Source: Lepisosteus oculatus (taxonomy: Eukaryota; Chordata; Actinopteri; Semionotiformes; Lepisosteidae). Taken from it: a stretch of DNA of 64,000 bases. Positions 11,201 to 22,189 of the stretch are shown in pieces; the stretch's first letter is position 1; every line of letters starts with the position of its first letter. The DNA is taken from NCBI RefSeq assembly GCF_040954835.1, contig NC_090704.1:44458979-44522978 (forward strand). Reading direction: 5' to 3'. A program made the translations under genes and the position numbers. The notes beneath the pieces are model-generated. The model was not told where the DNA came from. It searched no databases and saw only the letters and a program-made list of their open reading frames with translations.

Positions 11201-13085
11201 GTGACTTGCTTTAGCAGCTCCAGTCACTTACACTACATAACCAAAGACAGGACCAACACCCATAAGGAGGACACCACAGATCAATGCCCCCTTCTTATCA
11301 AAGGACAGGACTTGGAGCAGTTTGATTTATGCTATATATCAAAGGACAGAGCAAATAGCCATAACAAACCTGTGAAACCAAACTTCTTTCTGAGCCCATG
11401 CCGTATATAAGGATTGAAAACTCTTTGCAGGGTGTCTTTTCTGCGAGTCAGACCCAGCATGCATTGCTGCCCTTATTGAGGCTCAATAAAACTGATTCTG
11501 CACAAGACTGTGCCCTCCTCCTCCTCTGATGAAGAATTTCCCACAACAACACACCCCTTATTACATCTTTAGATGTATCACCCTCACAAACATTCTCTCA
11601 CGCGTTTCAGGTGCACTCAAGGTGCACGTGGAGGGGAGGGCTGTGTGGTGACACGCTTTGGCTGACAAGAGGCTGACCAGACATGTTGTTTTTTTTATGT
11701 GGGCCTTCAAGAAGGAGTCACGTACACCATGCATCATGAACTCCTCAGGCCCAGATTCATTTTTTCGGAGCTGGAAGGCTCTGGCTCTGCATGGTTTTGG
11801 TCCCGCCTCCTCTCTGAACAACCTAATTGAGCTTAAACAGGACCAGTGGGACGCTTTCTGAAGGTCTTCAGCTGTTGGCAATTTACAAAGATCTAGGAAA
11901 AAACAACTTTTAGGTTCTGTGCTCAAGGACCAAGGGGAAAGCTTGTGCACCTGTACTCTCTTCCCAGTGTCATCTAGTCCTGGTTCTGAAAGGCTACGGC
12001 CAGCTGTGTCTACAGGACGTCTCGGATTCCAGCATCCAAGGTTGTTAAATTAGTCCAGTTAAACCAACAATGGGCTGATGTGGCTGGTTAAGAGAGCTGA
12101 CATGGACTGAAAACCTTCAGACACTGGCCCACCGGAGCCAGGATGGGACATCCAAGCTTTACGTTCTAACTGGTAAAGATAGATTAAAGACACGATGAAT
12201 TTCTCTTAGGACAGCATGGTGCACAGTGGCTTGTACTGCTGCCTCATGGTCTATCAGCACTGGGGCCCTGGGTTCAATTCCAGACCTGGGGTGCTGTCTG
12301 CATGGCGTTTGTGTGTTCTCTCCACGTTGGCATGAGTTTTGGTCCTCTGTGCGGCTGCTCTGGTTGCCTACCACAGTCCATTGGGAAGATGAACATACAG
12401 GTTAATTATTAGGTTACTTTGGGGAAAATTGGCCCCGATATGAGACTGTGCACTGGCATAGACTGGCGTCCGGGTGTAACCTGCCTTGTGCCTGTTGCTT
12501 ACTGGGATAGACTCTGTCTCCCTTTCGACCCTGTACTAGATAAAGCAGTTAGGAAGTGGGTGAACTGATAAATGGATGGATGGATTTCTCTTCAAATCAC
12601 CACCATTAGACTTGACAACTTCTTCATATTCTTCAGCTCCCTATCAACAACAGAGCAGCTGGTCAGCTTTTTAATACAAATTTGTAAGACTGAACGAGAA
12701 GTTATCTTCTTTAATCTGGCGAAACAAACATTACATCAATTCTGGTAAAGCGCTCTTTGAAAATAGATAAGACAGCATATTCAGAGAAATGTGATGCAAA
12801 GCCTGATAAGGCAAAAAGCTTCCATTCTGCACAGATTGTAATGTCTGTGGGCACATTTGTGCAAGGAAGCAGATTTATGTCAACGCTGATAAAAAGTTCA
12901 CTTCCGACGCTCAGACGAAAAGTATTTTCACATTATGTGTTTTGTGGGTAACAGCTGCAAAAATCAAAATAATTAATATTGTTTTGTTTTGTTTTTTCTT
13001 TCAGTTAAAGAAGTTCTTTGCGAAGCAGAGATCTCAGAGCCGACGACAAAATGATACAGTGTATGAGGACATGCGCAAGCATTAG
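8200..13085 (+). CDS. CD7-like single-Ig-V transmembrane receptor (four exons)
   Basis: Joining 8200-8290, 9546-9881, 10904-11049 and 13005-13085 gives an open frame of 217 residues with consistent phases (1, 1, 0) and GT/AG at every junction. Order: signal peptide (about 1-24), one V-set Ig domain (about 31-142, Cys50 and Cys117), a short stalk, one membrane segment (about 163-187) and a 30-residue cytoplasmic tail. Mammalian CD7 (240 residues in human) has the same plan. Three details point to CD7: YVRR where other V domains have a tryptophan (CD7 has YLRQ), a single V domain on a stalk, and VYEDM in the tail. In CD7, YEDM is reported to recruit PI3-kinase after tyrosine phosphorylation in T and NK cells. 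Such a role here is inferred. The start is the first in-frame ATG before a good signal peptide. Another small Ig-V receptor family is the main alternative. Confidence 0.85.
8375..8880. repeat. L2-like retroposon debris in CD7-like intron 1
   Basis: Begins with (aat)n and a reversed L2-type tail (acaagctttattttatatagcactttt), the end shared by many fish L2-related SINEs, followed by about 400 bases of degenerate sequence with no coding frame. The boundary on the right is uncertain. Confidence 0.45.
9190..9335 (+). repeat. Dispersed repeat (tcccacaaccctttgtgtaa family), intron 1
   Basis: The block gctcccacaacccttagtgt...cctcttgttctcaattttaaa recurs at 17690, 27760, 38440 and 48560, and in reverse at 40940, 46600 and 48170. 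It is an abundant interspersed repeat, probably the 3' part of a non-LTR element or SINE. It is degenerate and has no open frame. Confidence 0.55.
9546..9881 (+). CDS. CD7-like exon 2: V-set Ig domain
   Basis: A symmetrical phase 1-1 exon of 336 bases preceded by gatccacag and followed by G|gtatgt. It encodes one V-set domain: Cys50 in SVSFSCSVS on strand B, LYVRRKF on strand C (no Trp, as in CD7), the DGILTVKPGYTDRL turn around C'' to D, and EGDSGVYVCEY on strand F with Cys117, the classic DxGxYxC motif. The domain ends TLLLVRG, a normal G strand. The first 209 bases are 96% identical to the pseudogene exon at 3464, so duplication or gene conversion was recent there. Confidence 0.9.
10904..11049 (+). 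CDS. CD7-like exon 3: stalk and membrane segment
   Basis: The acceptor cttggccag|GA restores phase 1 and the frame reads GERLQQQQQPCDKDEALK, then a ~25-residue hydrophobic stretch (LMLITAMSAGSVLLLCVMGF and onwards) ending IIWQWPR, with a phase-0 donor AGG|gtgagt. A (CAG)5 run codes five glutamines in the stalk. Other AG dinucleotides upstream (near 10806 and 10845) would put the membrane segment out of frame with exon 2, so 10904 is preferred. Human CD7 has a longer, proline-rich stalk. Confidence 0.8.
12213..12587 (+). mobile_element. tRNA-headed SINE in CD7-like intron 3
   Basis: Starts with a tRNA-like part (cagtggcttgtactgctgcc, then a B-box-like gggttcaattccag), continues through the block ending actggcgtccgg, and finishes with taaagcagttaggaagtggg and a (ggat)n tail. 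This is a fish SINE type. Related copies lie at 29340, 49335, 51085 and 54355. It is old and has many substitutions. Confidence 0.7.
13005..13085 (+). CDS. CD7-like exon 4: cytoplasmic tail with YEDM
   Basis: After a strong acceptor (ttttttctttcag) the phase-0 frame reads LKKFFAKQRSQSRRQNDTVY, then EDMRKH and TAG. Basic residues sit just inside the membrane, as expected for a type I protein. Tyr211-Met214 (YEDM) fits the YxxM consensus for the SH2 domains of PI3-kinase p85 and matches the human CD7 tail (VVYEDMS). The tail is shorter than human CD7's and ends three residues after the motif. Confidence 0.85.
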   Translation, partial: LKKFFAKQRSQSRRQNDTVYEDMRKH

Positions 13086-14190
13086 AATGAGGGCAGTCTG
13101 GTTGTTGTTTTTCTTTCAAAAACAATACTTTTTGGTCAGCAGTGGTCCTTCTATTTATGTACAACATTTATAGGCTGTAATAACAAAAATGTTATTGTTT
13201 ATAGAGTAATGGCTTAAGAATGCTAAAAGCATTCTATGTTAAAGTTACCTCAGTAGCATGAATTGCTCTGCAGTTTTTCCATTGTGTACCATAGGCAAAC
13301 CTGTTCTCCTCTCGACTTGTTTCCTGACGCACAGATATAACAAGATCGTAGAAATTAATTCCAAGCACAATTTATCCTTGCCATTTTTTAAATGTGTGAA
13401 TTTATCATTTTTGAATATTTCAAAAACAGCACACTGTTTATTTTTGTACGTACCAAGGGGGAGATGTGGTTTGTGATAAGGCTGGTGGAAATACATCTAA
13501 GACCGTAAGAGTCTTGTTTTAGTGTTATATGTATAGCTTCCTGCCCATTGAAAAGGGGTATCTTTATTTTGTGTATTTATGTAGACTGAGGCACCACGCT
13601 TCACAGCACTGACAGGACGCTGTGGTTTTAAAACTGGCAGGGTTCCAGTCTATCCTTGCTGCTCAGATTGTAAGGCTTGGCATATAGATCCTGTATATTT
13701 GCAGCTGTGAGGAATGTGTTTTATTGGTTAATGAGTTGTCGCTTAGCTCGCTCCTTCTGTGTCCAGTTCATCTGTAGCTCTGACCTGCTGGACGTAACTC
13801 CGGTCAAAACTAACACGGAACACGTGTGCCGGGAGACCCGGAGGTCACCCGGTGACCCACAAGGGGAATGAGGTTTAGTGAGTCTTTACAGCCTCGCGGG
13901 CAGCACGTCGAAAAGCAAAAGACAAATGCTTGTGAACGAGCCGGTGTCTTATGTACCTCCTGGCTACAGATCATGCCCACACCTCTGCAATGAGCCACAG
14001 AACATTACAATGAGTTGTCTGAAACAAGTCCCATCAGTTCTGCTTATCGCAGCACCTACCTCTTTCACTACCCCACTGACATGTCTGCTGGTAAGGAGGA
14101 GCAGCACTGGCTCAGTCCTTTGTAACATTTTTGATTACAATAAAAAGGTTTTCATTCGTGACTGTGACTTAAAAATAAACATTCTTCACA
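13086..14190 (+). other. Probable 3' UTR and poly(A) signals of the CD7-like gene
   Basis: The sequence after the stop codon is AT-rich and free of recognised repeats. The first AATAAA hexamers that I see are at 14139-14144 and 14174-14179, 35 bases apart, so a 3' UTR of about 1.1 kb is plausible. Transcript ends would be needed to confirm it. Confidence 0.4.
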
Positions 14191-14800
14191 TTTAAGGTTA
14201 CATCACCAAGAGGGCTTTTGCTAAGTATTGCTCAGTTTTGTAAGCTAAATTAAATATGTTTTAATACAAGTTTAATTGAAAAAAAATAATGTTTAATAAA
14301 AACAATGTTAAAAATGTTCATGTTTCGTGTTTTTTTTTCTGAGTCAGCGGGTTTAAACGTATATTTTCTTTGCAAGAAAACAGCTAAAAACTTGACAAGA
14401 TAAATGTGGGAGCCACATCCTCCAGAAATTTACTTTTGTGATTCTCCCTCAGTTAAAAGTGATGACTGCTTATGTGGTAAATCTGGAAATTTAAAGCCAC
14501 TAACGTTTCCTTCCTTTCGCTGCTGAGTTGCCCTATCTTGTGGAAAAAAACTACTTTTTATCATTTTCTGAAGTGCTTTATAGGAAAATTTACGCATTTT
14601 GGTTCTTAAAATAGTTCACTCGAACATTCTCACATTAGAAGTTAGCAATAGTTCTCTTCTAAAGACTCGTTTTTCTTTAACCAGGTTTTTCATCAGTACA
14701 ATGAGCAGATCTTCGGGTTTCTGAACATAACTTACAGTAAACAGCAGTTTTCTACGTACATTTCACCTCTGAAGGTTTCTTTTGGAGACCTTTATGCGAA

Positions 14801-14903
14801 ATGATGTCATTTTTCTCATTGTTTTTCATTTTTATTCTGTTTTACCGGAATGTATGTGGGATGAGTCAATTAAAGCTTGTTTTTTTTACACCTCCTTCTG
14901 AAG
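14801..14903 (+). other. Signal-peptide-like open stretch with a phase-1 donor (unassigned)
   Basis: ATG at 14801 opens MMSFFSLFFIFILFYRNVCG, a strongly hydrophobic N-terminus like a signal peptide, and the frame reaches TCTGAAG|gtaaag in phase 1, the usual form of an Ig-receptor leader exon. No matching Ig exon was found downstream. AT-rich sequence readily encodes Phe, Leu and Ile runs by chance, so this is only a candidate. Confidence 0.2.
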
Positions 14904-15139
14904 GTAAAGATCTCATTCGTACAAACAAAAATCACAGCTTAGACAGTACTGTGGGCAGCAGCCTTCTTGGTTTTACACAGTGGAAACTTTGAAGACAGTG
15001 AAAATAACCATCCCCGAAAATAAAGAAAAATAATGGAGAAAGTTCCGTTTCCTGGAGCGGGGGAGAAAGGGTTTAAATGTTTTTGATTAGGTCTTTGCTG
15101 AACGATCACTTACCAAAGTGGCATCGGTTACAATTACGT

Positions 15140-15185
15140 TGTTTCTTTTTGTCTCTTTTCAGCATGGAATAACCCTTTTACTTGA
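15140..15185 (+). repeat. Partial arm of the palindromic retroposon family
   Basis: tctcttttcagcatggaata followed by acccttttacttg matches the outer part of the right arm of the elements at 6198 and 24279. Only one arm is visible, so it is a fragment. Confidence 0.5.
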
Positions 15186-15248
15186 TCGTATCCATATAGT
15201 TCTCTACCTCTGATTTATTTCCAAATTAATCTTCAATGATATACTCTT

Positions 15249-15280
15249 GTGGACGGCGGGTTGTGGACGGCGGGTTGTGG
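15249..15280. repeat. 14-bp tandem duplication
   Basis: gtggacggcgggtt is repeated twice head to tail (15249-15262, 15263-15276) and followed by a partial third unit (gtgg). Confidence 0.8.
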
Positions 15281-15837
15281 CATAGTGTATCTTGTTGAGC
15301 TAGTTCACCGATTTATTTATTCTGTGTTTCCTGCATGGAAGACGCAATACACATCGAGAGCTACTTCTAATCGAATTTATTAAGGCCCGTAAACTAGTGT
15401 GCAGGGTATCGGCGAAACCGTGTGTCAGGTGTATGTGTACAAATATCTCAGAAATGTGAGGTACATATTCTATAACCGGACCAGAAAAAGAAAGATCATT
15501 CTGCTCTCAGATGTCTGCAGCTTGGTGTATGTGGCTGGGGGTGTATTTTATTGTCCCCAAGGGAAATAGCAAGCAAGACCTGAGGGATCCAACGCAGATA
15601 AGCTTAGACATGCAGTATGACTAGATTGGGTTGCTTGTTGTTTTTCTATTCAGGGGACATTGCATGAGTTTGCCGATCTGCACTCCGTGGGCTTTGCGGA
15701 GGTCTCAGGAGAAACAAGAGCGGACCAGGTTGCTTGAGCGAGAAATTGCGTACACTTCCTGTGCGTGCAGCGATAAAGATTTAAAACCATACAGATGTCT
15801 GGACCCCCATTGCGAGGCTGAATCCCTTTAGAACGGC

Positions 15838-16345
15838 CAACTTGAACTTGAACTTGAACTTTATTGCCATATGTTACCGGTACTGGTACAATGGAATTCT
15901 TACTTACAGAAAGTCTCTCGATTGTAAAACAAGTGTAAAACACAAGACAAAAAGCAAACAGTGCATCAAGACAATGTACAAACAAACAATAGACATGTGC
16001 AAGTAAACATGTAGACCGTTTGAATGTAAACAATACAGACGTGTAAACAATGACTGGAGATGTGCAACAGATCAGAAATCATAAAGAGGTAGATGGTGAT
16101 GGTGTAGGTGTGGTCCGAGAGGGATGGCTAAATGTGTTCGCCAGTCTCACTGCTTGTGGATAGAAGCTATTGAGGAATCTAGTGGTCATTTATGAGAGGC
16201 TTGAGAAGTGCCAAGTGCGCTTCTCAAGGCTAAAAGCACATGTGAAGGGCAGATGACACAGGGAGGGAGGAGGGGTGCTGTAACCACACCCAGGCTCTTG
16301 CCTGGCCACCCGCCAAACCTGTAGTGTTTCAGCGGTGTTCACTCT
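15838..16345 (-). mobile_element. Rex1-type LINE 3' end
   Basis: Read on the minus strand, it ends with a caataaag and (ttcaag)n tail. Upstream is the conserved block with caatagcttctatccacaag, resembling the end of the reverse-transcriptase ORF and 3' UTR of fish Rex1/Babar-like LINEs. The + copy at 22688-23080 carries the same tail (aataaacttgaacttgaattg). No intact coding frame remains. Confidence 0.55.
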
Positions 16346-17689
16346 GCTTTAACCACAGTAAATCACTCTGCACTTCATTAGCCAGAGATCCCCAATCCTG
16401 ATCATGGAGGGCCAGTGTGTCTGCTGGGCTCTTCACCACCTCTGCCAGCTCACTGACACTGTTTAATAAGGAAGTTGTTCACTGCGGCCGGGGAGGGACA
16501 GCAACATGACAACATGAACACCATCATCACCAAACAGGCTACATGACCTGAGCTCAAAGGCCTCCTTTCACGCTCACCTCACCCTGCCCCTGGGTCCACT
16601 CCTCTCTGACTGGGGTTCGAGGCTCCTCGCCCTGTGGCCAGGAGGCTGCCCGTTAACCAAGAGGGTTGAGCCCCACTTTTCTCCCCAGGTATGTATTCCA
16701 AGCATTCACAAAGCGTTCAGCCCTTGGGCGTTGCTGTCCTCAGTGAACTGATGTTAATGACCAGAGCAGGTGAGAGGGGGTGTCCAGATGAAGGGAGAGA
16801 AGAGTGGAAATCTGAAACCTGCAAAGGAATGAGGGGCTTGTAAAAAAATCGCTCTGTTGTTGAGAGCAAGGGGGAAGGTGTGATCCAAGTTTCAGGGTAA
16901 TCTTGGCTCCTGATATCTTTCTGAAGAGCTTTGGGGATGTCTTTCAGGGTCTTTGCAGTTTGGCCAATGTCAATGATAAAATGTCACCTGGATACATACA
17001 CTCGCTGCTCTCTGCTCTTGAAATGGCCAGGGGGGTCTGTGCATATGTGGGAGAACCCTGCAGCTTCTGTGGCCTGCTGTGGATGGTGACTATGGGCAGT
17101 AAAGGGAACATACTATTTCTGGACTTGTTTTGTGGGGTTCCCCTCATTTTTCCTATAATTCCAACATGCTTGCTCAGTTTTTATTTTACCACAGTGGGCT
17201 TCAAGGAAGTGATAGGGTGCTACAGCAGATGTTTCGTATACCAGCTAATGCAACATGCTGATTTTATCATCATGGTATTCCTGAGGTCCAGTAAAGAACA
17301 GTGGGGTCATGTTAAGGTCATGGCAGGGGTCATCGGCCTTGTAAAAGTGTACAGACTCACAGCCAGCTCCACGTGGACAGCGTTCCCTTAGGGCCGGCCC
17401 GAGGAGCTTGCACAGCTCATCTGTTTGGCTGGGAGGTTTTAATGCACTCTTGAAACCTGCTGTATTGTTTATTGTGGTTTTTGAAGAACCTCAAAGTTAG
17501 CAAGTTTGCTTCTCAAGACACGAACGCTGCTGGGGGCTGAGGAGGAAACGGAAGTCATTTTAAAAGGTCAAGACTGTTCCGTGCTGCTGACACAAAGGTT
17601 GTGTCTGCTGCTGAGCCTGAAAAGAGCATAATGGTTAGGAATGAGAGGAGTAGGAGGACGAACGATGGCCCACCTCACTCGTAGTAAAT

Positions 17690-17995
17690 AGTTGGGAGTT
17701 AGTAGCTCATCAATCCAAGGATCCTGTCCTTGAAGAAAGCCTCCCACACTCCCACAACTCTTTGTGTAAAGTAGTGCCTGCTGTTCTCGGTTTTTAAAGC
17801 ACTAGTTTCTTACTACTTGTGTCCTCTAGTTTGAGTTTCGATGTTGTTGACGTCCATGTACAGTAGTTGACGGTTTCAGGGCTTTTAAGGATTCTGAGCA
17901 CTTGAATCAGGTTCCTCAGTAGTCTTTGCTCTTGGCAGTGCTGTGTCACCGTACTGTTCCCAGTGTAGACACAGCACCTGGAGTGAGTCACTGTA
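17690..17995 (+). repeat. Dispersed repeat (tcccacaaccctttgtgtaa family)
   Basis: Contains ttagtagctcatcaatccaa, actcccacaactctttgtgt and gttctcggtttttaaagc in the same order as the copies at 27760 and 48560. It is one of the longer copies. Confidence 0.55.
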
Positions 17996-18510
17996 ATACA
18001 ATGAGATATTCTGAACATTTAAAATAGGATCAATAATCACTAAAGCTTCTGGATCATTTGTACCTTTTTCAGCCCCGTCTTGTATTTTGTATGTGCAGAA
18101 CCGTGGAAACCATTCACAAAAAGGCTTTACACCTTGATGTGGGACAAAACCTGGTTTCAGATTGTCACAAATTATCAATCATCCTCTAGTTTTCACACTT
18201 TTGGAAGAGCAAAAAAACAACATCTTGGGATTTTGGTCTAATGTCGCAAATCCACACTGAACAGAATGTCAAGCAAACCAGGGCAGTAAATGTTTACAGA
18301 TTGAACACATCTGTGGTTTTTTAAAAAAGCACAGTTCCTTCCTTTTTTGGCTTTTTACTGTATGTTTGTACTGCTCAGTCAGACGGTGGTTTTAATGTTT
18401 CCCATGTAGTGTCGGGAAGGCACTGTGGCACCTATATCAAAATCCTAGTCAGATACAGCCTTGAAGGCACATTTCAAATCTAGGGATGTATCTCCCATCC
18501 ATAATAATGG

Positions 18511-18922
18511 TGTCATGATTGTAGTCCCTCCCCCTTAAGGGCGCTCCAGCTCGTTCACTTTTGAGTTGATTTTGTGCACCTGCTCCCTGTTCCTGCCTCC
18601 CTACAAAAGCCAGACGCTCACACTGTTCTGGGCTCTGCATTGGTTTCCCGGCCGAGTCCGGGACCTGGAGCGCCTGGTTCTGTTCCCCCCCGACCCCTCA
18701 CCGGATCCCGCTCCGGCTTTTAACTTCGTCTTGTTTGCCTTTGATCACTCGGCTCTGGACATCTGCCTCCCCATGGATTTCCCTTTGGACTCCCTTTGGA
18801 CTGTTCGCCCTGGACCCCCCCCCGTTCCTCCTCCAGCCCAGTTCCTTGTCTCCCCCCTGTGTGTGTTCACTCCCTTCCGGATTGTGTCGTCTGCACAGGG
18901 TCCTGAAAGACACTTCGTGACA
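18511..18922 (+). mobile_element. Solo LTR with 5-bp target-site duplication
   Basis: A 412-bp element starts tgtcatgatt and ends cttcgtgaca, giving TG...CA ends with short imperfect inverted repeats, and is flanked on both sides by aatgg (18506-18510 and 18923-18927). TG/CA ends with a 5-bp duplication are the signature of an LTR-retrotransposon LTR. No internal gag/pol or second LTR is present, so it is a solo LTR left after recombination. The interior is C-rich with no coding potential. Strand is arbitrary. Confidence 0.7.
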
Positions 18923-19185
18923 AATGGCTTTAGACACCCGTAACAATTGCTACTGTCTATAAATTAAGTTTTATCTCCATTTAAATATTTACATAATTTC
19001 TAAATATTCACTGAAATAATATAATTGTGAAACAGTAGTTTTGTGTTGTTTCATGTAAAACTGGTTCACATTTTTAGACTTAAAAAAAAACATGTATTGC
19101 TTCAAAGTCATGCCAACACTATAAAATATTTTTCAATATTTCGAATTATTCCAAAGTTCATATGTAGAGTTTCTTTGTATTTCAG

Positions 19186-19367
19186 GCACCCAGAGCAACT
19201 GCTATAACTACCTTTTGAAAATGTCTATCCTCTTCCTTGTTATAATTACTGGGATTATTATAATTCTCCTGTTTTGGGGGGGATTATTTATATGGAGTCT
19301 TGTACTGTGTATCAGTAAGATTTGCAGTATAAGACATGGTGTCATGAATCTTATTGAACTGGTATAG
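19186..19367 (+). other. Candidate transmembrane exon of an unassigned receptor
   Basis: An acceptor-like ttctttgtatttcag is followed by an open frame read from phase 1: (G)TQSNCYNYLLKMSILFLVI and then ITGIIIILLFWGGLFIWSLV, LCISKICSIRHGVMNLIELV and TAG at 19365. The ~27-residue hydrophobic run followed by a short tail with Lys, Arg and His is what a last exon of a type I membrane protein looks like. The same start phase is used by the CD7-like membrane exon 8 kb upstream. No Ig or leader exon can be joined to it with confidence. It may be a fossil of another tandem receptor copy, or chance in AT-rich DNA. Confidence 0.35.
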
Positions 19368-20663
19368 CAGATGGCAACACCGGAGCTATTTCTTAAAAAA
19401 TACTTTCACAAAAGCCCATGTGATGTGTTCACTAAAAGCTGCATTATTATAGATGTCTGTGACAGCAGTGAATCTGAAGGTTATTAGGCCAACTCAATTA
19501 CATGACTGGGATTTCTGAGCTATCCAGTCTGGCAGTTCATTAGAAACATTAGGATGCACTTATATAGTTTGTTATTTCTCAGCTCATTATTGTGCATTTG
19601 GCAGATTGCACAGCTAGATCATTGACTAATTTCAGAGCTTTACACTCAGTTTGTTATGAGGATATATACTGCTTATGCACTGTGTTTTTTCTGTTCAAAT
19701 GCCATTGTGATAATGGACCAAAAGTGACTGACATGTCAGTGTTTAACCAGCCAGGCAACATGCTGATTTGTAATGACAGCGGCTGCAGAATTACAGATGG
19801 AGCACAGGACAATGAGATCCACATACGACAAACACTCTTGTAACTGCACTGCTGTGGGCGCGTAGTGACACAGCTTTTTATTTTCTTTGCTGCTCAAAAC
19901 AGTTCCAGACAAATGCTTTTGGATAATATAGCACCTCCTACTACAAGAGCAGACGTAACAGTGCAAAGCAGCCTGTTATAGTACAGACAGCGCTGCGTCA
20001 AGCAGGACATGTTATGTAACTGAGATAAACATCACCCTAATGGGGCAAATTATAACTTAAAAAAAACATAATTGCAAGTCCTGCCAGATGTTTTTCTAAA
20101 CTTTTTTACAACAACAAATGTTTGCTGTAACTTCGCATTTGGCTGCTGAAAAGATACTGGACTGTCTTCTGCGGTTTCGAGGTGTTGTTTGTTAGACACT
20201 AACACCTTTTTGTGCTGCTGTCTTTCTCTGGCGGAGCCACCGTGGAGTGGATATTCAGGTTAGGGCTTTGCTGAAAGGCGATAATTTCACATCCACAACC
20301 TGTGAACAGCAGTTGCAGCTTCTTTACACCTTCTAACATCTTGGTCGTTCTAAATGTTTTGCCATTTGCTAAAGATAAACAAGGATTTAAACAAAACGCA
20401 ACTTCTACATGTCCACTAGCACAGAAATTAAAGGGCTGTGTTTGTGTTTTTTAGTATTAAAATGAAAAGTAAACTGAAAACACTGATTTAGATTCACCAA
20501 AGCTGACGGATGAACCAATGCCTGGGCTTCAAATCTGACAGGAGGGCTCGGCTTACTTTACTTCTTTGGTCGAACGTCTTTAGGGAATCTCTGTGTAAAT
20601 ATTATATGCCAATTACAGGGTTTTTTCCCAGTGATGTCTATTAATGATTAATGAATAAGCAAA

Positions 20664-20683
20664 TCATTGATTGATTGATTGAT
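20664..20683. repeat. (ATTG)n microsatellite
   Basis: About four to five copies of the tetranucleotide attg in a row. Confidence 0.7.
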
Positions 20684-21124
20684 TCATTAATTGGATTACC
20701 ACTTTTCATCCCCACGTATTGTAAGAGAGGGGGCTGACTTTGTACATCACTGAAGTGCAGCCCCACCTGGTGAGACACTGCAGCCATTCTGCAACAGCAG
20801 AGCAGGTGGAGGAGAGAAGAACAATTCAGCAATTCAGCGAAGGGGGAACTCCTAGGCAGGTGAGGCCGTGCAAGCCCAAATACCACTTCTACATTGTATC
20901 CAAAGGACGACACCTCCTACAGCACAGGGCCCCCAGTCTCAGCACCACCCGTTGGCCCACCTACCCCACCGACAGCAGTGAGCTGGAGTTCTCCCAGGGA
21001 CCTGGAATCAGCTTCTGGCGGCTGACAGCAGAAGGCTCCAAAGAGTTTGCGCAGCTGTTGAATTCATAGCTCAGTCACTGCGAAAACTTCTTCAAAATGC
21101 TTTCATTTGATTAAGTACATGTTC

Positions 21125-21160
21125 GCATATAGACTCACGCTTGCATATAGACTCACGCTC
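21125..21160. repeat. 18-bp tandem duplication
   Basis: gcatatagactcacgctt is repeated twice head to tail with one difference at the last base. Confidence 0.85.
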
Positions 21161-22014
21161 CATGCATTCTTATTTTATAAATACATTTATTTTAAAACGC
21201 ATTTATTTATACACATTTATTTATGAATTCATGAGCACACCTCCATGCAACTCCCATGAGATTCTGCAACGACACTAAAAAAGAACCCCAGTTTTAATAG
21301 GTTGTATGTTGTTTTTTTGTGGTTATTTCTACATGCTGGTTTTACACAGGTCACGTCCTTAACTTTACCGCTGTAAAACTCTGTGAGGGATATTTGTTTT
21401 CAGGTTTTACCACAACATCTGCACAACAGGCATTGGTTGAAACATTTCTCTGAAAAGTTAAAATAAATTGGTTAACTGACACAAGAGAAATATAGTAATA
21501 CTTCAGACATATCTGTTTCCAAGAATGATAAAACAGCACACGTGTTCATTACAGCTGAACTTTAGTTTTGCTTTGAACGAACTCTTCTCTAAAGAACGGC
21601 CTTAGGCAAAGATGACACAAATAAGACGTAATACCAGCAATTACCACAGGAGGGTATCTAAACACTATTAATACAGTACTGCTGTATTCCCTCAATATTC
21701 AATACATATAGGTTTTTATCATTTTTAAATTTTATGCATAATTTTCATATTTTATTTATTCGCTGGGTGTTTTAAGCAAATACTATTTTACATTTTTTTA
21801 TCAATTTACCTCATCCTCCTCCAAAACTATGAAACGAGTTCACTAAGCTCCTACATGTGTGCAAAATATCCATCGCATTCACATTATGAAACACTGGATA
21901 ACATTGTAAACTGTAAACAAAACACTAGATTAAACCTTTCCGATCACTGCCTCACCTCTTGGCGTGGTGGCCTTTACCAAAAAAACAAAGAAAAAGGATG
22001 TTTACACGGACAAA

Positions 22015-22130
22015 GCCTTCTTGGCTCCACAGTCGAAAGGTTGTGTTTTCTTTCTTCTCTTTTCAGCAGGGAATAAACCTGTTACTTGTTCCTTTGCTGA
22101 CGCGGGTACCCACCTGAACTGCTTCTATAG
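22015..22130 (+). repeat. Single arm of the palindromic retroposon family
   Basis: Matches only the right half of the elements at 6198 and 24279: gctccacagtcgaaaggttg, the pyrimidine run, cagggaataaacctgttact and gtacccacctgaa. There is no inverted partner upstream, so this family also exists in non-palindromic form. Confidence 0.65.
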
Positions 22131-22189
22131 AGCCATGTCGCCTTGGGCTGCACACAGAGGAGACAATTAAAAAAGCACAGAAGACTGTG

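Noticed and set aside
16903-17391. 162-residue plus-strand open frame with hydrophobic stretches
   Set aside because: It begins at TTG rather than ATG, has no flanking splice or promoter signals that I can support, and matches no family I recognise. It may be a repeat fragment.
20740-21069. 109-residue plus-strand open frame
   Set aside because: The nucleotide sequence looks like a diverged SINE-type body rather than a coding exon. There is no domain and no splice context.
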